From Toxonevra muliebris (taxonomy: Eukaryota; Arthropoda; Insecta; Diptera; Pallopteridae): a DNA stretch of 64,000 nucleotides. Of this stretch, positions 45,267 to 57,643 are shown piece after piece. Where the stretch lies: contig OY829330.1 in assembly GCA_963691655.1 (NCBI GenBank), positions 124,001 to 188,000 on the forward strand. Reading direction: 5' to 3'. Below the pieces are notes generated by a model. That model saw only the letters and a program-made list of their open reading frames with translations, made no database searches and had not been told where the DNA came from. How positions within the stretch are numbered: position 1 is the first letter of the stretch; each line of letters begins with the position of its first letter. The position numbers and the translations under genes were made by a program.

Positions 45267-47249
45267 TAGAGTGCCATTAATTTTCGAAAGTCGGAAAATT
45301 TTCCACGGCACCCCCTCGATCGGTTCAAAAAATAATTTGTGTAAAATTTCAGGTCAATTGGATAAGGGGAAGTGGTGCCCCAAGAGCTCAAAAATTTGGG
45401 AAAAATGGTTTTTGTGCACAAAATTCATATTTGATTGTTTATATCTCAGACATTTTTCATTTTACATAAAAACTGTTTTAGCAAAAGATCTATAAAAGAG
45501 GAATAATTCATTCATATAAATTTTTTCGGTATTCCTAATAACTATTGAATAAAAGAAAAAATAAGCTGAAATTACCCTATTAAATCTAGTAAGTTTTACA
45601 AATGTAAACAACTTTTTTTTTCTCTTATCCGCTAAAAAAAAAGGATGTAACACTTGCATAGTCGTTCATCGGAATATGAAACCAATTTTTTCTGTCCAAA
45701 AGTGGGCTGAGAATTGTTTATCTATCAAAATGATCGTCGAGTCATAAATTTATAAAGAAAAAGTTACAAACGAGGTGAATGTTCCAGTAATTATGCCAGT
45801 CCTGTAATTGGTAAAAATGTTATTAATAATGTTGTTTTGGTATACTTTTTTGGGTCTTTCTGTCTTTTTGTTTCTAGCAAGCACGGACTGAAATTATAAA
45901 ATTTAAATTCTAAATTCGAAAATCAATGTTTACTAAGTAGTGTCTGCAATTGTGAAAATAAATACGATGATACATTTAATGGACCATACCAAACGCCAGA
46001 AGATTATGCTTAATGGAAAAGGACGTCTTAGAACTACAGATTGTCTCCCAAAATTTTGGAGTTTATACGAAATTTTCTTGTTTCTCAAAACATTAAACGT
46101 ATTTTTTTCTAAATGTTGCTTTCATTAAAATCTTTCAACCTTTCAAGGTGAAATTGGTACACACATTATTCTGATGACTACATTTCTAAAAAAATACAAA
46201 TTAATTCCAATTTATATGGCAAAAAATTCCCAATTTTTTCGAACCAATTTTTTGTAAACGCTCTTCAAACTTAAGAACTCTCAATTTGAAATGTTTGTCC
46301 TAGTACCACTAGATACAAAAAGTTAAAAAATTAATATGATATATAATTTAAAGAGTAGTCGAGTCTTTGCAAATTTAGGAAAAATAGTTCTAATTTTTTG
46401 GCAATGCTATTTTGAATTTTTCCCGCACCGATGTTGCTACGCGTTAGAGTTACAAACAGAGGTGGATAGGCGAAACAGTGTTCATAAATTTTTCATTCCT
46501 ATTTTTAAAATTAATTTAAAATCGCAAGGAAATGCTTATCAAAACTACATTTTGCAGTGTTATTTATATTATTATGGAGATTTTTAATGAAAATCACATG
46601 CCTTTCAATTTCCCAATTTCGTCAGTATTTCCCTACTTACTCTTTTTGTAAATTTAATAGCTTTTAGCGAGCCATCTTCACTACTAGTCAATAGATAGTC
46701 AAGCAACCAAAAAATCACTTGATATTGTGTTTACTACCTCTAAGGTGGTCGCTAACTGTCGACTATCTCCTAAAGAGATATCGGAACGGCTCAAGGTACA
46801 CCGGTATTGGCAACGTAGTGGTAATAATTACTGGGCATTGTCTGTTCGGTTAACATGTCAATAGATTACGAGTGCCCACAAAAGACTTCGTAAAACTTGC
46901 TAGATTTAATCGGGTAATTTCAGATTATTTTTTCTTTTATTCAATAGTCATTAGAAATACCGAAAAAATTTATATGAATGAATTATTCCTCTTTGATAGA
47001 TCTACAAATTTTATTAAAACAGTTTTTATGTAAAATGAAAAATGTCTGAGATATAAACAATCAAATATGAATTTTGTGCACAAAAATCGTTTTTTCCAAA
47101 TTTTGGAGCTCTTGGGGCACCACTTCCTCTTATCCAATTGACCTGAAATTTTATACAGATAATTTTTTGAGTAAAACGAACCGATCGAGGGGGTGCCATC
47201 AATAGATTTTTCAAAAAAAAATTTCTCTATATAGCTTAATGGCACCCTA
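45267..47249. mobile_element. hAT-like foldback element, 2.0 kb, about 340-bp inverted arms
   Basis: Ends TAGAGTGCCATTAA (45267) and, inverted, TAGGGTGCCATTAAG (47249). The arms 45267-45605 and 46907-47249 are imperfect reverse complements. Flanking 8-mers atgatcat and atgaccac match at 6 of 8 positions. Removing it rejoins a repeat (gaaataatatga...ccacatt) like that at 40830-40870. No transposase frame seen. Confidence 0.7.
45606..46906. other. Interior of the hAT-like foldback
   Basis: AT-rich, no gene recognised. A short stretch at 45955-45990 (aatacgatgatacatttaatgg...) resembles a segment of the amplified flank (12355-12395). Confidence 0.35.
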
Positions 47250-47300
47250 ATGACCACATTCGTAATATATAATAATGTTTTTTGCTTGCATGTTTTATAT

Positions 47301-47858
47301 TCAACTATGTCGGTATTTGTTTTTTGTTGTATATTTATTTTTTTCCACCATACCGATAAAAAATTGGTGGAACCATTCGCCCGGGTCATCACTTTCTGCA
47401 CCCAGATTTGATAGAAAGAAGTCGAAATGGCTGAATAAAAATTGCATCCTGGGAGGCATATACGCACCTGAATTTTCGGAATTAAATTTATTTATCGTTG
47501 AATTAATGAATAAGGAATCAGCTTTCAATTCACCGTCAATCAAACTTACCAATATCATTGTATTTTTCCAACATTACGTCGATGAGTTGGGCATGATTGG
47601 CACTTTTATAATTTCTCAAAAAATTTTGAACAACATTCGCAAATGCTTCCCATGCTACTCGCTTTGACTCACTCAAACATTCAGTAATACAGCATCGTCA
47701 AACAATTTGCGGATTTGAGGTTCAACGAATACGTCCGCTTTGATTTTTTGTAATGACAATTTCGAAAACCCTCTTTGTAATAATTTCATTGCGCTAGCGT
47801 TATTTTTCAACGCTCTAACGAAATTCTTCATGAGACCAAACATGATGTGGAGGGGCAA
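47301..47858 (-). pseudogene. C-terminal part of an arthropod repetitive gene family (unclassified)
   Basis: Minus-strand frames in order: PLHIMFGLMKNFVRALKNNA, VFVEPQIRKLF, then (other frame) KRVAWEAFANVVQNFLRNYK, then FSHFDFFLSNLGAESDDPGE and WFHQFFIGMVEK. This PLHI-GLMK / F-PQIR / AW-AF-NVV-NFL / SHLDFF-LG / ERFHQ pattern is a widespread multicopy arthropod protein that I recognise only as transposon-like and without assigned function. Several frame changes make this copy a pseudogene. Confidence 0.55.
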
Positions 47859-48520
47859 GGAATGATTTGGTTTTTATCGACAAGTGCATCGTTAATAATA
47901 TTGTGGCCCCGGAAGTATGTTGGTTTCGCTGTGGCCAAACATATTGAGAATAATAGTGTGCATGAAAATTTAGATTTTTTGAGAATATTTTACTTTTACT
48001 CAATACTTGAATACTTTTTGATCCGATTGCTATAATTTTTGTAAGGAAATGGTCTATCGATTAAAAAAATAAAATTTTGTGATTACTTTTTGTGAGAAAG
48101 AAAACATAGTCTTGTGAAAACTTGTGTGAAAATTTCTCAAAAATCACACCAAAATTTAACTTTCATCATCTATATCTCAGTCATTTATAATCCAACATCA
48201 ATCAACAAACCTGGCAGCATCAAACGCTTAATTTAATTATATTTCCTATAACATATAACTGAGATCGGTAGAAGCTAAAGGTAATTAGATATTAGCCTGT
48301 AAATGAAACTGTAACCTGAAAAACAGTTATTTTCTCATATCTCGAAAACTTACCCATAGAAAAAACAATTAATGTGATTTTCGTGTTCAGCGACCTCGAG
48401 TTAGTTTAGAAAACATACTTTGGTTCACGCTATATTTTCCCTGTATTCCAGTGTAATCAACTAAATTAAGGCTTATAAGTGCGTAAAGGTACGTAAAACG
48501 AGTTTTTTTTTACGGTAAAT
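47859..48520. other. Non-coding stretch
   Basis: No gene or element ends recognised; AT-rich. Confidence 0.35.
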
Positions 48521-48524
48521 CAAG

Positions 48525-48890
48525 ATGGGGGTGCTTGGCGAATTTCATTCACAGATTCTAATTTTACCCGACAAGACCTACAAGAAAAATAGTATCACTT
48601 CCCAGGTATTTCAATTTCATTCTTTTTTGTATCACTGTGTAATTAAAAACAATACAAGCGCAACTTCAATATCACCAACTTTTGCGAAGCAACTATATTT
48701 TCCAAAACCATCAAGTTCTGCACAACCCACAATAAAAATCAAGTCCCCAAGTATATCTACTCTTGCATGGAGAAAGCATATGCAATCAAATGAAAATGAA
48801 AAAATAAGTAAAGTTGAAGCTGTACAAAAATTAAAATTGGAAAGCCAAAAAAAGAAGAATGAAAAAGAAACCAGACCAGCAAAACGTTAA
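48525..48890 (+). pseudogene. Possible C-terminal fragment of a pogo/CENP-B-like transposase
   Basis: 121-codon frame ending in a Lys/Glu-rich coiled segment (EAVQKLKLESQKKKNEKETR), after which the other frames hold QVCGTCHGR. A charged KKxxExxK tail followed by a CxxC patch is common at the end of insect pogo/jerky-like DDE transposases. No DDE motif is present, so the call is weak and a chance frame remains possible. Confidence 0.25.
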
Positions 48891-48899
48891 AAAAAGAAA

Positions 48900-50350
48900 A
48901 CAAACACAAGTATGTGGTACTTGCCATGGTAGAAGTATTTAGAGGTAGATGCATTTTCTCAAAAAGTAACCATTTTGAATTTTTGACAAGTAAGAGGAAC
49001 ATTTTAGAGATGCATTTTTTGAAATGGGAACAAAAGAGTGAGTTAGTAGTAGATTGTTAATACTACTTTTATTACTTAGTACTAAATGATAAATTATAGT
49101 TTTTAATAAAAAAAGTATAAATAATGTTATTTAAATTTGTTTTCTTTATTAGCAAATACCTTGAACATGTTTAGTGCTAAAAAATAAAATAAAAAGCAGC
49201 AACTAATTCTCCCTATGTACATGCAATACTATGTAAATTATTTTCTTATAAATTCTAAATTAAAAATTTCAATATGAAAATACAACTCTGTTGCAAAAAG
49301 AAGAATAGTATCAAAACAAATTCTTTCCCAATTGTCAAAGTTCCTCTTACTTTCTTAATTCTTCTGCCATGGTACTTGTGATGAAGATCTTAACTTTGAT
49401 GCTGAGGATCATGGATTGAAAAACAGTTCCATCATAAATGCACTGATCTCAAAAACCTAACATAAAACCGATTCAAATGGATTTCGTATACAAAGAGTGC
49501 AATGGCCAAAATACCCATGTTCGTACAAAATATTTTTTATTTAATGCAATCAATGCGCTTAAAAATGTGAGAGAATTTCAAAGATCTCATTTATATAAAT
49601 ATAATAATTATGTAAATAACTTTCAGTTAAATAAATATAAAATTTAATTTCTTTAGAATTCTATTTTTTCTTTAACAAAAAATTTGTCATGCCGATTATA
49701 GGATCATCACATGCCGAATATTGGAAAATGCATGCCGACTACTAGCAAATACTATTCATTTTATAAAATATATAAATTAGCGATACTTAGAAAATAATTT
49801 TTTGAAAAAAGTTAATTAAAACTAAAATAATAAACTTTATTGAAATAGAATATATATTTGTCAACTCAATACCATGTTTACATACGTACAGATACCAGTT
49901 TAAAAAGAAAAAAAGTTAAACTGCCGACTACTGGAACACTGACCCTACAAGTTTTACGCAACTATTTCGCGAAATACCCCATTATAAGAAGCGTACGTCC
50001 CAAAAGATTTTATCCCTTGAAACGTATTAATTTCAATTTATTATTTGAACCTCCGATGTAAATGTAGTAGGAAATGCGATCATAGAACACATACATCTTT
50101 CATTTAAGTATATTAAAACTGACTTCAAATCACAATTGACTCCAAGTAACTTCATAGCGCTTCAATTGTATTTAAGTGAGGTAGAAAGCTGAAAAAAATT
50201 ATACTAAACAACTACAGAAATGGGCGCTTGAATAGTGTTGAAATAAAAATAGCACTTTTTAATAAAATTTCATAAAGCTCGAAAACCTCAAGTTGGATTA
50301 CTAAGATCATAAATTTTTGAAACTTCGACGTCATTTTCGATTTCAGCGGC
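48900..50350. other. AT-rich stretch with unidentified small frames
   Basis: Contains a 67-codon frame at 49858-50061 (MSTQYHVYIRTDTSLKRKKV...) of unknown type and nothing else recognisable. Confidence 0.3.
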
Positions 50351-50382
50351 TCAAAATATATAGGAAAAATCGGGAGTTTGTG

Positions 50383-50393
50383 GGTTCGATTCC
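50383..50393 (+). other. Isolated box-B-like motif
   Basis: GGTTCGATTCC is a perfect T-arm/box B core, but no box A or acceptor stem was found at the right distance upstream. Confidence 0.35.
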
Positions 50394-50577
50394 CGTCTTG
50401 ATCTGTTAGTTAATTCTCATAACCTTCTTATATTCACTGTCGATATGAAGTGAATGAGAATTATAAGAAAGTGTACATGTAAAACTCTTGGTAGGCAAGG
50501 GAAAACCAACCAAGTGATAACCAATTGCTACTCCGCCGTTCGGAACCGGCGTTAAATTGTAGGTGTCAAACCATCTC

Positions 50578-50646
50578 CTCTGTGGTCTAATGGCAGCGTG
50601 CAAGACTCATGTCTTCGAAAACCCGGGTTTGATTCTCGGCTAAGGT
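50578..50646 (+). other. tRNA-like pseudogene or SINE head
   Basis: TGGTCTAATGG (50583-50593) matches box A, GGTTTGATTCT (50627-50637) is a near box B, spacing 33 nt. A CAT triplet lies in an AAGAC/GTCTT stem between them. The acceptor stem does not close, so it is not a functional tRNA. Confidence 0.4.
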
Positions 50647-51549
50647 ATCGTTTCTTATCTATCTATTTTTCTCTCTTCCTTTCTTTTTTTCATTACTTTG
50701 GACTTTGGTATAAAAGATCTTATAGGTCGCAGTGACTGACTTTCGGGTCGTCCTATCCTTCAAATAATAACACTGTGCTAGTCATAAAATGTAGCGGACG
50801 GGAGACATATCGTTTCTAACTAATCCGGGGTCAAGGAATTCAGTGGTGATAACCGTTTTTCCCCCTATCAACAGCGTTTCATACAAAATTTTTTTTTGAA
50901 GTTTTGGCTTGGGGGGTATACTACGAAGATACATGTTCCTCTTCTGATTGCGGTGAAAATTGGTATCGAGGGGTTTTTTGGGATGAAAAAACTGAATTTG
51001 ACATTTGTTTGCTGAAAAAAATAATTTTAGACATACCGCCCATACAAAAAACCGTAAAAAATCCCCAAAAAGTGGAAAATTTGTATGGGAGGTACCCTTA
51101 TTTTACATCGAAATAGCTTAAATTTTTGCACACATCATTGTTATGGTTAAAAAGATAGTTTCTGAAAGTTTCAGAACAATCGGCTGAAAAATAAACATCC
51201 ATTTCTCATCATCAGCGATCAAACGTTGCTAAACAATGCCAAAAAGTGGAAAATTTGTATGAGAGGTACCCTTATTTTACATCGAAACAACTTAAATAAA
51301 TTTTTCCACACATAATCTTCTTCGATAAAAAGTTAGTTTCTAAAAGTTTCAAGACAATCTGTTAAAAAATAAGCGAAAAATCATTATTTTTTGTGAAAAA
51401 TAAAATAAATTAAATTTGCTGAAATTCTATACATATGCAGGTGAAAAAATAAGATTCACAAGTTTTCATGTTGATATCACAACAAAAATATATTCCTTCA
51501 ATTCACGAGTACAAAATAGAGCGATTTTATTTCAGAATTTATCTTTGTT

Positions 51550-52001
51550 TTAAAAGAAAATCAACATTTTATTAAGTACATACTGTGTTATTTTAAACAA
51601 AGAATGACCATTCCCACAATTTATTTTAATCGTCATTTGAAGATTCCAACATATGTCGGCCAACAACGAATTTAAGCGCTTACTACTATACCAGTGTTCC
51701 AGCTGTGCTGTAACTTGATGGAAACGTTCTCCATGTTCACACACTCCATGGCATCATGATCTCCCGGATCAGACCATATTGTTGGAACGCCAAACGGCAT
51801 ACTGTTACGTTTTCCTTTTAACCAATTTCTCAACACAATACAACAAAAAGTGCAAGTCACTGACGGAGCCCATGGAACATTTCGAATAACCGGCAAATTA
51901 AAATACTGTTCGTATATTTCACTGATTTCATCAGAAATTTTTCTTCGGTATCCCATATTTACAAATTTGCCGCATATATAGCAATAATTTTTATACCACA
52001 A
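51550..52001 (-). pseudogene. Internally deleted copy of the arthropod repetitive gene family
   Basis: Minus strand. The N-terminal part includes YCYICGKFVNMGYRR, VPWAPSVTCTFC and RNSMPFGVPTIWSDPGDH. A deletion then joins it, in another frame, to the C-terminal CEHGERFHQVTAQLEHWYSS and NSLLADICWNLQ. The CxxC pairs, MPF-VP-IW and GERFHQ motifs belong to the same family as the fragment at 47301-47858. It lies within the interrupted left arm and is probably a passenger or insertion. Non-functional. Confidence 0.55.
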
Positions 52002-52321
52002 TCACTCATTTTTGAGATGTATAACAACCAAATCTATACTTAAATCAAATGCAATTCAGAGTTGTCAAAAAAATTTTACTTTATTGGTCAAAATTTATTA
52101 ACAAGTATTTTTAATATCGTATGTACGATGAACAGTCATACCGCTCATCATCAGCGATCAAACGTTATTAAACAAGTATAGTAGATCAAAAAGAAATTAA
52201 AATAGTCAATTTCTTAAAAAATATAAATAACAGTACTGAACAAGAATTGGTCAGCAATATCTAAACAAGTGTGAACAAAGGAGAAAAGATGTTGCCGTTG
52301 TTTGTGTTCTTCTCCTCCTGT

Positions 52322-53583
52322 AAAAAACAAAAATTAAATCCATCGATCGACTAGCTGACTATGAAGCCTATTTTGATAAAAGCCCCAAAGAGAAAATTAC
52401 GAAGTGGGCTATAGAGTTATAGCAAACGGAACTTAGAGAATTGTGGACAAAGTTCAAAGAAGCCTATGAGGAATGTCTCACAGAGGTAACTAATGACACC
52501 ACAGGACTAGGATTCGAAAATCTTACACCCATAAAAGCGCGATATGAAGAGTCCCATCGTTTATTTATACGATTAATGTCACAGTTGAACATAATCAAAT
52601 CAACATTTACCCAGTCAGATCTGTTTTCAACCCCAACGTCTTCGAAACATGACCCCACACATTGCAATGGCAGCGAAAATTATCACACGGACATTAAAGT
52701 TCCCCCATGTGACACTGACGTTTTTAGTGGTAGTTATCTAACATGGCCGATGTTTCGAGACATGTTCACGGCAATTTATATAAATAACACACGGCTAAGT
52801 GCGGTTGAGAAATTATATCATTTGTTAACCAAAACCATGGGGGAAGCGAAAGAAATCGTACAGAAAGTACCCTTAACCAATGAAGGTTTTTTTATAGCAT
52901 GGGAAAATTTAAAATCCCAGTATGAAAATAAAAGGATTCTCATAAATAACCAACTGAAGGTTTTATTTAATTTACCAACTTGCTCTCATGAGTCTGGAAA
53001 CGCAGTTAAGCAACTCCAGCGAGAAATTAATAATTGCATTTCCACCCTGCAGCTATATCATATAGACATCGGGAACTGGGATGCAATTTTCGTATATCTA
53101 TGCTCGATTCGTCTCCCTGAGCTGACACTATCACTCTGGGAACAGTCAGTATCCCTCAAAACAGAAATTCCAAAATGGAAAGATTTGGACAAATTTTTGA
53201 CAGACAGATACCGAACTCTGGAAACTGTCTCTGATATTAGAAGCCCCGCTCCAAGTCACCCCTCAGATTCAATGAAGTATCCAGTTCTCACGCAGCCAAA
53301 ATTACAACGTTCATACCACAGCAATGCAGACGTCACTCAATGTAAACTATGCAAAGCGACACACACTTTACGCACATGCTCTAAGTTTTTAAATTTAAGC
53401 GTAAGAGAGCGATACAACACTGTTAAAAAATTCAATTGTTGCATTAACTGCTTGCCTCCGCACATGAACTCAAAGACTGCAAAAGCACATTTACATGCTC
53501 CAAGTGCAAAAAACAGCATCATACACTGCTACACCGTGATGCAACGATGCATAACCAAAATACTTCAAGAGGTCATAAGCTGA
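52322..53583 (+). pseudogene. gag: BEL/Pao gag
   Basis: Open from about 52322 with one TAG (52420-52422). Motifs in order: WPMFRDMFTAIYINNTRLSA and FFIAWENLKSQYENKRILIN (the capsid-like DUF1759 region), DKFLTDRYRTLE, then Cys-rich CKLCKATHTLRTC and CCINCLPPH, the BEL-type nucleocapsid knuckles. The third knuckle is damaged where the frame is lost (KNSIIHC). Gag would form the particle and bind RNA. The start is missing through truncation. pol overlaps the last 37 nt. Confidence 0.8.
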
Positions 53584-55211
53584 GCGAATCTCTAAGTCGC
53601 CAAGCATTTACACATGCTGCAACCATACAGTCCACTCCAACAGATACAATAAATAGCTGCTTCACAACATTGACCAAAAAGATATTGCTCGGCACAGCAC
53701 TTATAGAAGTTTACCACCTCGGTGTAACCTACAAAGCTCGTGCATTAATTGACCCCGCCTCTGAAGGCACATTTATCTCACAGCGAATTCAACGAATTTT
53801 AAAGCTACCAACAAAACCAATCTCTGCTAGAGTTTCAGGACTCAATGAAACACCCAATGTAAAATCAAATGCTATTTCAAACTTTTTTATTGGGTCAATG
53901 GTTGACAAAAATATTCAAATTGAGGTTTCGGCGCTAATAGTACCAAAAGTAACCAGTAATTTACCCTCCTTTTCATTTGAAAGGGCAAAATACCCAGAGC
54001 TACCCCAACTTGGAGGAGACATATACCCTTTCATAATGCTAGATGGAATTCATAGGAACCTTTTAGGGACTCTAGTAGCACAAGAAACAATATTCGGTTG
54101 GATCCTCACTGGACCAATACCACAGTCAAAAAGCACATCAGTCTCTACTAGTATCGTTTCACACTTCACTGAAGTTTCACTGAGTAAACAACTATCAAAA
54201 TTCTGGGAAATAGAAGAAGTGCCCCAAAAGGTGACCACTTCCAAAGATGACGAAGCATGTGAAGAATTATTTAACAGAACAACAAAGAGAACGACATCTG
54301 GCAGATACATGGTGAACCTCCCGTTCAAAAGTGGTACATTCACGCCGCCCTCACTTGGGCAATCTAGATTCATCGCAAGTCGACAATTTATGCGAAATGA
54401 AAAATCATTGGTTAAAAAACCCCAAATTAAAACTCAATATGATGAGGTGATCCTAGAATATCTAGATCTCGATCACATGAAAAAGGTAGAAACTCCGATA
54501 TTTCACCCATTTCCGAATCATTTCTATCTCCCTCATCATGCGGTGTTCAAACCTGAAAGCTTAACAACGAAGCTTAGAGTTGTCTTCAATGCATCTTCGC
54601 CTTCGTCTAACTCGACCAGCTTAAATGATATTCTTCATACTGGACCAATCTTGCAACAAGATCTTACAACATTAATACTTAAATGGAGATTTTTCCAATA
54701 TGTCTTCAACGCTGACATACAAAAAATGTACAGGCAAATACTAGTCAACCCCGACCATACTCCTTATCAGCGCATTGTCTTCAGGGCTGAACCAGAAGAG
54801 GATATCTCTGACTTCGAACTAAAAACAGTGACCTTTGGAGTCAACTGTGCACCATACCAAGCCATAAGAACACTTCTACGCCTAGCCGATGATGAAGAAC
54901 ATCAGTACCCCATAGGTGCCCGGATTCTTCGCGAAGCCATGTACGTAGATGACGCATTATCTGGAGCAGACAACATCAATACAGCAAAGGAAGCTCGGAA
55001 TCAGCTCATAGCGATCTTACGCAGCGCAGGCTTCGAATTACGAAAATGGACATCAAACTCAAATGAAATACTCGACGATATACCTCGTGAGCATTTGTTA
55101 AATGCCGAATTCTTAGCATTGGAAGACAAAAGTACAGCAAAAACTTTCGGAATTCGTTGGAATGCAATCTCTGACTCATTTTTTTTCGCAGCCCAATCCT
55201 TCGAAATTTAA
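53547..55211 (+). pseudogene. pol: BEL/Pao pol: protease and reverse transcriptase
   Basis: 554 codons. The aspartic protease motif is ARALIDPASEGTFIS near residue 72, and FGWILTGPI marks the end of the protease region. RT has TKLRVVFNASSPS, FNADIQKMYRQI (first Asp), TFGVNCAPYQA and YVDD at residues 466-469 (Pao-type), followed by LRKWTSNS. In the protease motif the residue after Asp is Pro, seen in many BEL copies, and Gly is replaced by Ala. The frame ends with TAA (55209-55211), and homologous sequence continues directly after it. Confidence 0.87.
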
Positions 55212-55848
55212 GAAAGATATACAAAAAGAGAAATTCTGTCCACAATAGCGAAATTATTTGACCCTGCTGGGTGGCTCTCACCAGTTACGGTGACAGCAAA
55301 AATAATAATGCAGCAACTCTGGTTAGATAAGACAGATTGGGATGAAAGTATAAAGCCATTATCATTACATAAATGGGTAGCATTCGTATCCAACTACAGC
55401 GAGATTAACCAAATTACAATCCCCCGATGGACTCGATATACGCCTTCAAGCGATGTCGAATTCCACGCCTTTTGCGATGCCTCAGAAAAGGCGTATGCTG
55501 CCACAGTCTACATTCGAGTTGTCACAGATAACTCTATTTTTTCACATCTCCTGGTTGCAAAAACAAAAGTAGCTCCAGTAAAAACCATATCACTACCACG
55601 ATTAGAACTGTGCGGTGCTGTTCTTTTAGCGAACATGGTGCACGCAGTTATCACTCAATTCGATATACACGAATACTCGCTATTCAAGTGGACGGATTCC
55701 ACAATTGTACTTGCATGGCTGAATAAACCACCATGCACATGAGCCACGTTCGTAGCCAACAGAGTGTCGACAATAATAGAAAAGGTCGGTGCTGAAAATT
55801 GGTCTCATATAGACACACGCACGAATCCCGCCGATCAGCAACCCGGGG
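55212..55848 (+). pseudogene. pol: BEL/Pao pol: connection and RNase H
   Basis: Starts KREILSTIAKLFDPAGWLSP, the hallmark following the RT in Pao elements, then LWLDKTDWDE, HAFCDASEKAYAATVYIR (RNase H Asp), LPRLELCGAVLLA (Glu) and KWTDSTIVLAWL (Asp). A TGA replaces a Trp-type codon at 55740-55742. The same frame then reads NPADQQPGG until the G6 run, where a frame change moves the reading to the next segment. Confidence 0.85.
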
Positions 55849-57511
55849 GGCATACCCTTCGGATCTAAAGCAAAATGATTTATGGTGGCATGGGCCACAT
55901 TGGCTTAAGCTCCATAAATCTGAATGGCCACAAAATACTACTCCTGTTGATTTCCATACCACTATGGAGATTAAATCAATAAAAACCCATTTTACTAGCT
56001 CGGCGGTAAAGGAAGATATTTTGGATCGCTTCTCCTCGCTACCACGAGCTTTACATGTTATTGCCTACATATTTCGTTTTTTGAAACGAACGCGCAGCTC
56101 TACGGTCGACTCCACCATTTACAATTCTTTAATAATCTCTTCTGCCGAACTTAATCATGCGAAATATCATCTCATTATCTTGTCCCAGAAAGCGTGCTTT
56201 CCCGTAGAGCATCATCAGTTGACCAACAAGCAGATTATAAACGCTAGAAGCCCACTGTTGAATTTATCCCCGTTTATCGATAGCAAAGGAATTCTCAGGG
56301 CCAATGGGCGATTAGCTTCTTCACCCATTCTTAATTACAATGAGAGGCATCCCATTATTCTCTCCCCCTCTAGTTGTTTCGCTCGTCTGTACGTCGAGTT
56401 CATCCATCAGCTCTCACTACACGGAAGCAACCAGTTAGTACTGAGACTGATACGCCAAGAGTTTTGGATCATCAAAGTTAAGAACCTCATCAAGGCGTGC
56501 ATTCATCGTTGCAAGACCTGTGTAATCAACCGCAGAAGGTGCGTCAGCCAATTCATGGCAGCATTGCCCCCGGAGCTGACATCCATTTCTCGGCCATTCA
56601 CGAACACCGGCGTAGACTTTGCAGGTCCCTTTGAGATTAAAAGCTTCACCGGACGATATTGCCGAATCACTAAAGGTTACACCTGTGTGTTTGTGTGCTT
56701 TTCTACTAAAGCCATCCATCTGGAACCAGTCAGCGATCTCTCGGCCGCGTCTTTTCTTGCGGCTCTAGCCCGATTTGTCTCACGTAGAGGCTGCCCCAGC
56801 AAAATGTACTCAGACAACGGAACAAACTTTGTGGGTGCCTCACAACTATTGAAAAAAGACGCCATCAGCTTCATCCACACTGTACGCGATACATGCATCG
56901 AAAAATATGGTCACCAGACACTTTCATGGCATTTTATTCCGGCTTCAGCTCCACATATGGGTGGTTTATGGGAAGCAGGAGTAAAAAGCTTCAAACAACA
57001 TTTCCGAAAGGTTGCCGGTACCATGAAGTACACCTTCGAAGAGTTTGCTACACTTCTAACTAGGATTGAGGCCTGTCTCAATTCGAGACCCTTAAGTCCC
57101 ATGTCCGATGAGTGTTCAGACCTTACTGCACTGACCCCTGGGCATTTTCTTATAGGTGCTCCCTTATTGTCACCGGCCGAGCCTGAAGAATTATCCAGTC
57201 CCCTCAGTTTAGTCAATCGCTGGAAAAAGATAAAAGCCATGGGACAGGAATTCTGCCGCAGATGGAAAGATGAATATTTAAAAGAACTACAAAAGCGACA
57301 CAAATGGAAGGTGCCACAAAGGGATATGCAGACCAATGATCTAGTGGTGATACGAGACGAGCTCGTTTGCCCCACCGATTGGCGCATGGGTAGAGTGACC
57401 AAAACCCATCAGGCGACTGACGATCGAGTCAGAGTCGTGGACCTAAATACTCAAAAGGGACCCATTACTCGACCGATCCACAAGCTCATATTGCTTCCAA
57501 ACACTAATTAA
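55799..57511 (+). pseudogene. pol: BEL/Pao pol: integrase
   Basis: From DLWWHGPHWL, integrase zinc domain (HQLSLHGSNQLVLRLIRQEF then CIHRCKTCVINRR), catalytic core with GVDFAGPFEI (Asp), YSDNGTNFVGA (Asp) and HMGGLWEAGVKS (Glu), then a DUF5641-like C-terminus (WKKIKAMGQEFCRRWKDEYL, LVVIRDE, DWRMGRV) to a stop at 57511. Full catalytic triad present. Only the upstream frame change and stops prevent a complete polyprotein. Confidence 0.9.
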
Positions 57512-57643
57512 CTCACTCCCCTCTCCACGCATGCTCTCCCATACAACAGTTTCCCAGCACCTCACTCCAATTACCACCGAATTGTCAATAACTATTCTTA
57601 CAAAATTAAACATTCAATCATCTTAAATATCTTCATTTACAGC

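Noticed and set aside
50578..50646. Functional tRNA-Met gene
   Set aside because: Boxes A and B and a CAT triplet are present, but the acceptor and D stems do not pair; treated as a pseudogene or SINE head.
55006..55962. Minus-strand frames opposite BEL RNase H
   Set aside because: Antisense of a recognisable pol domain.
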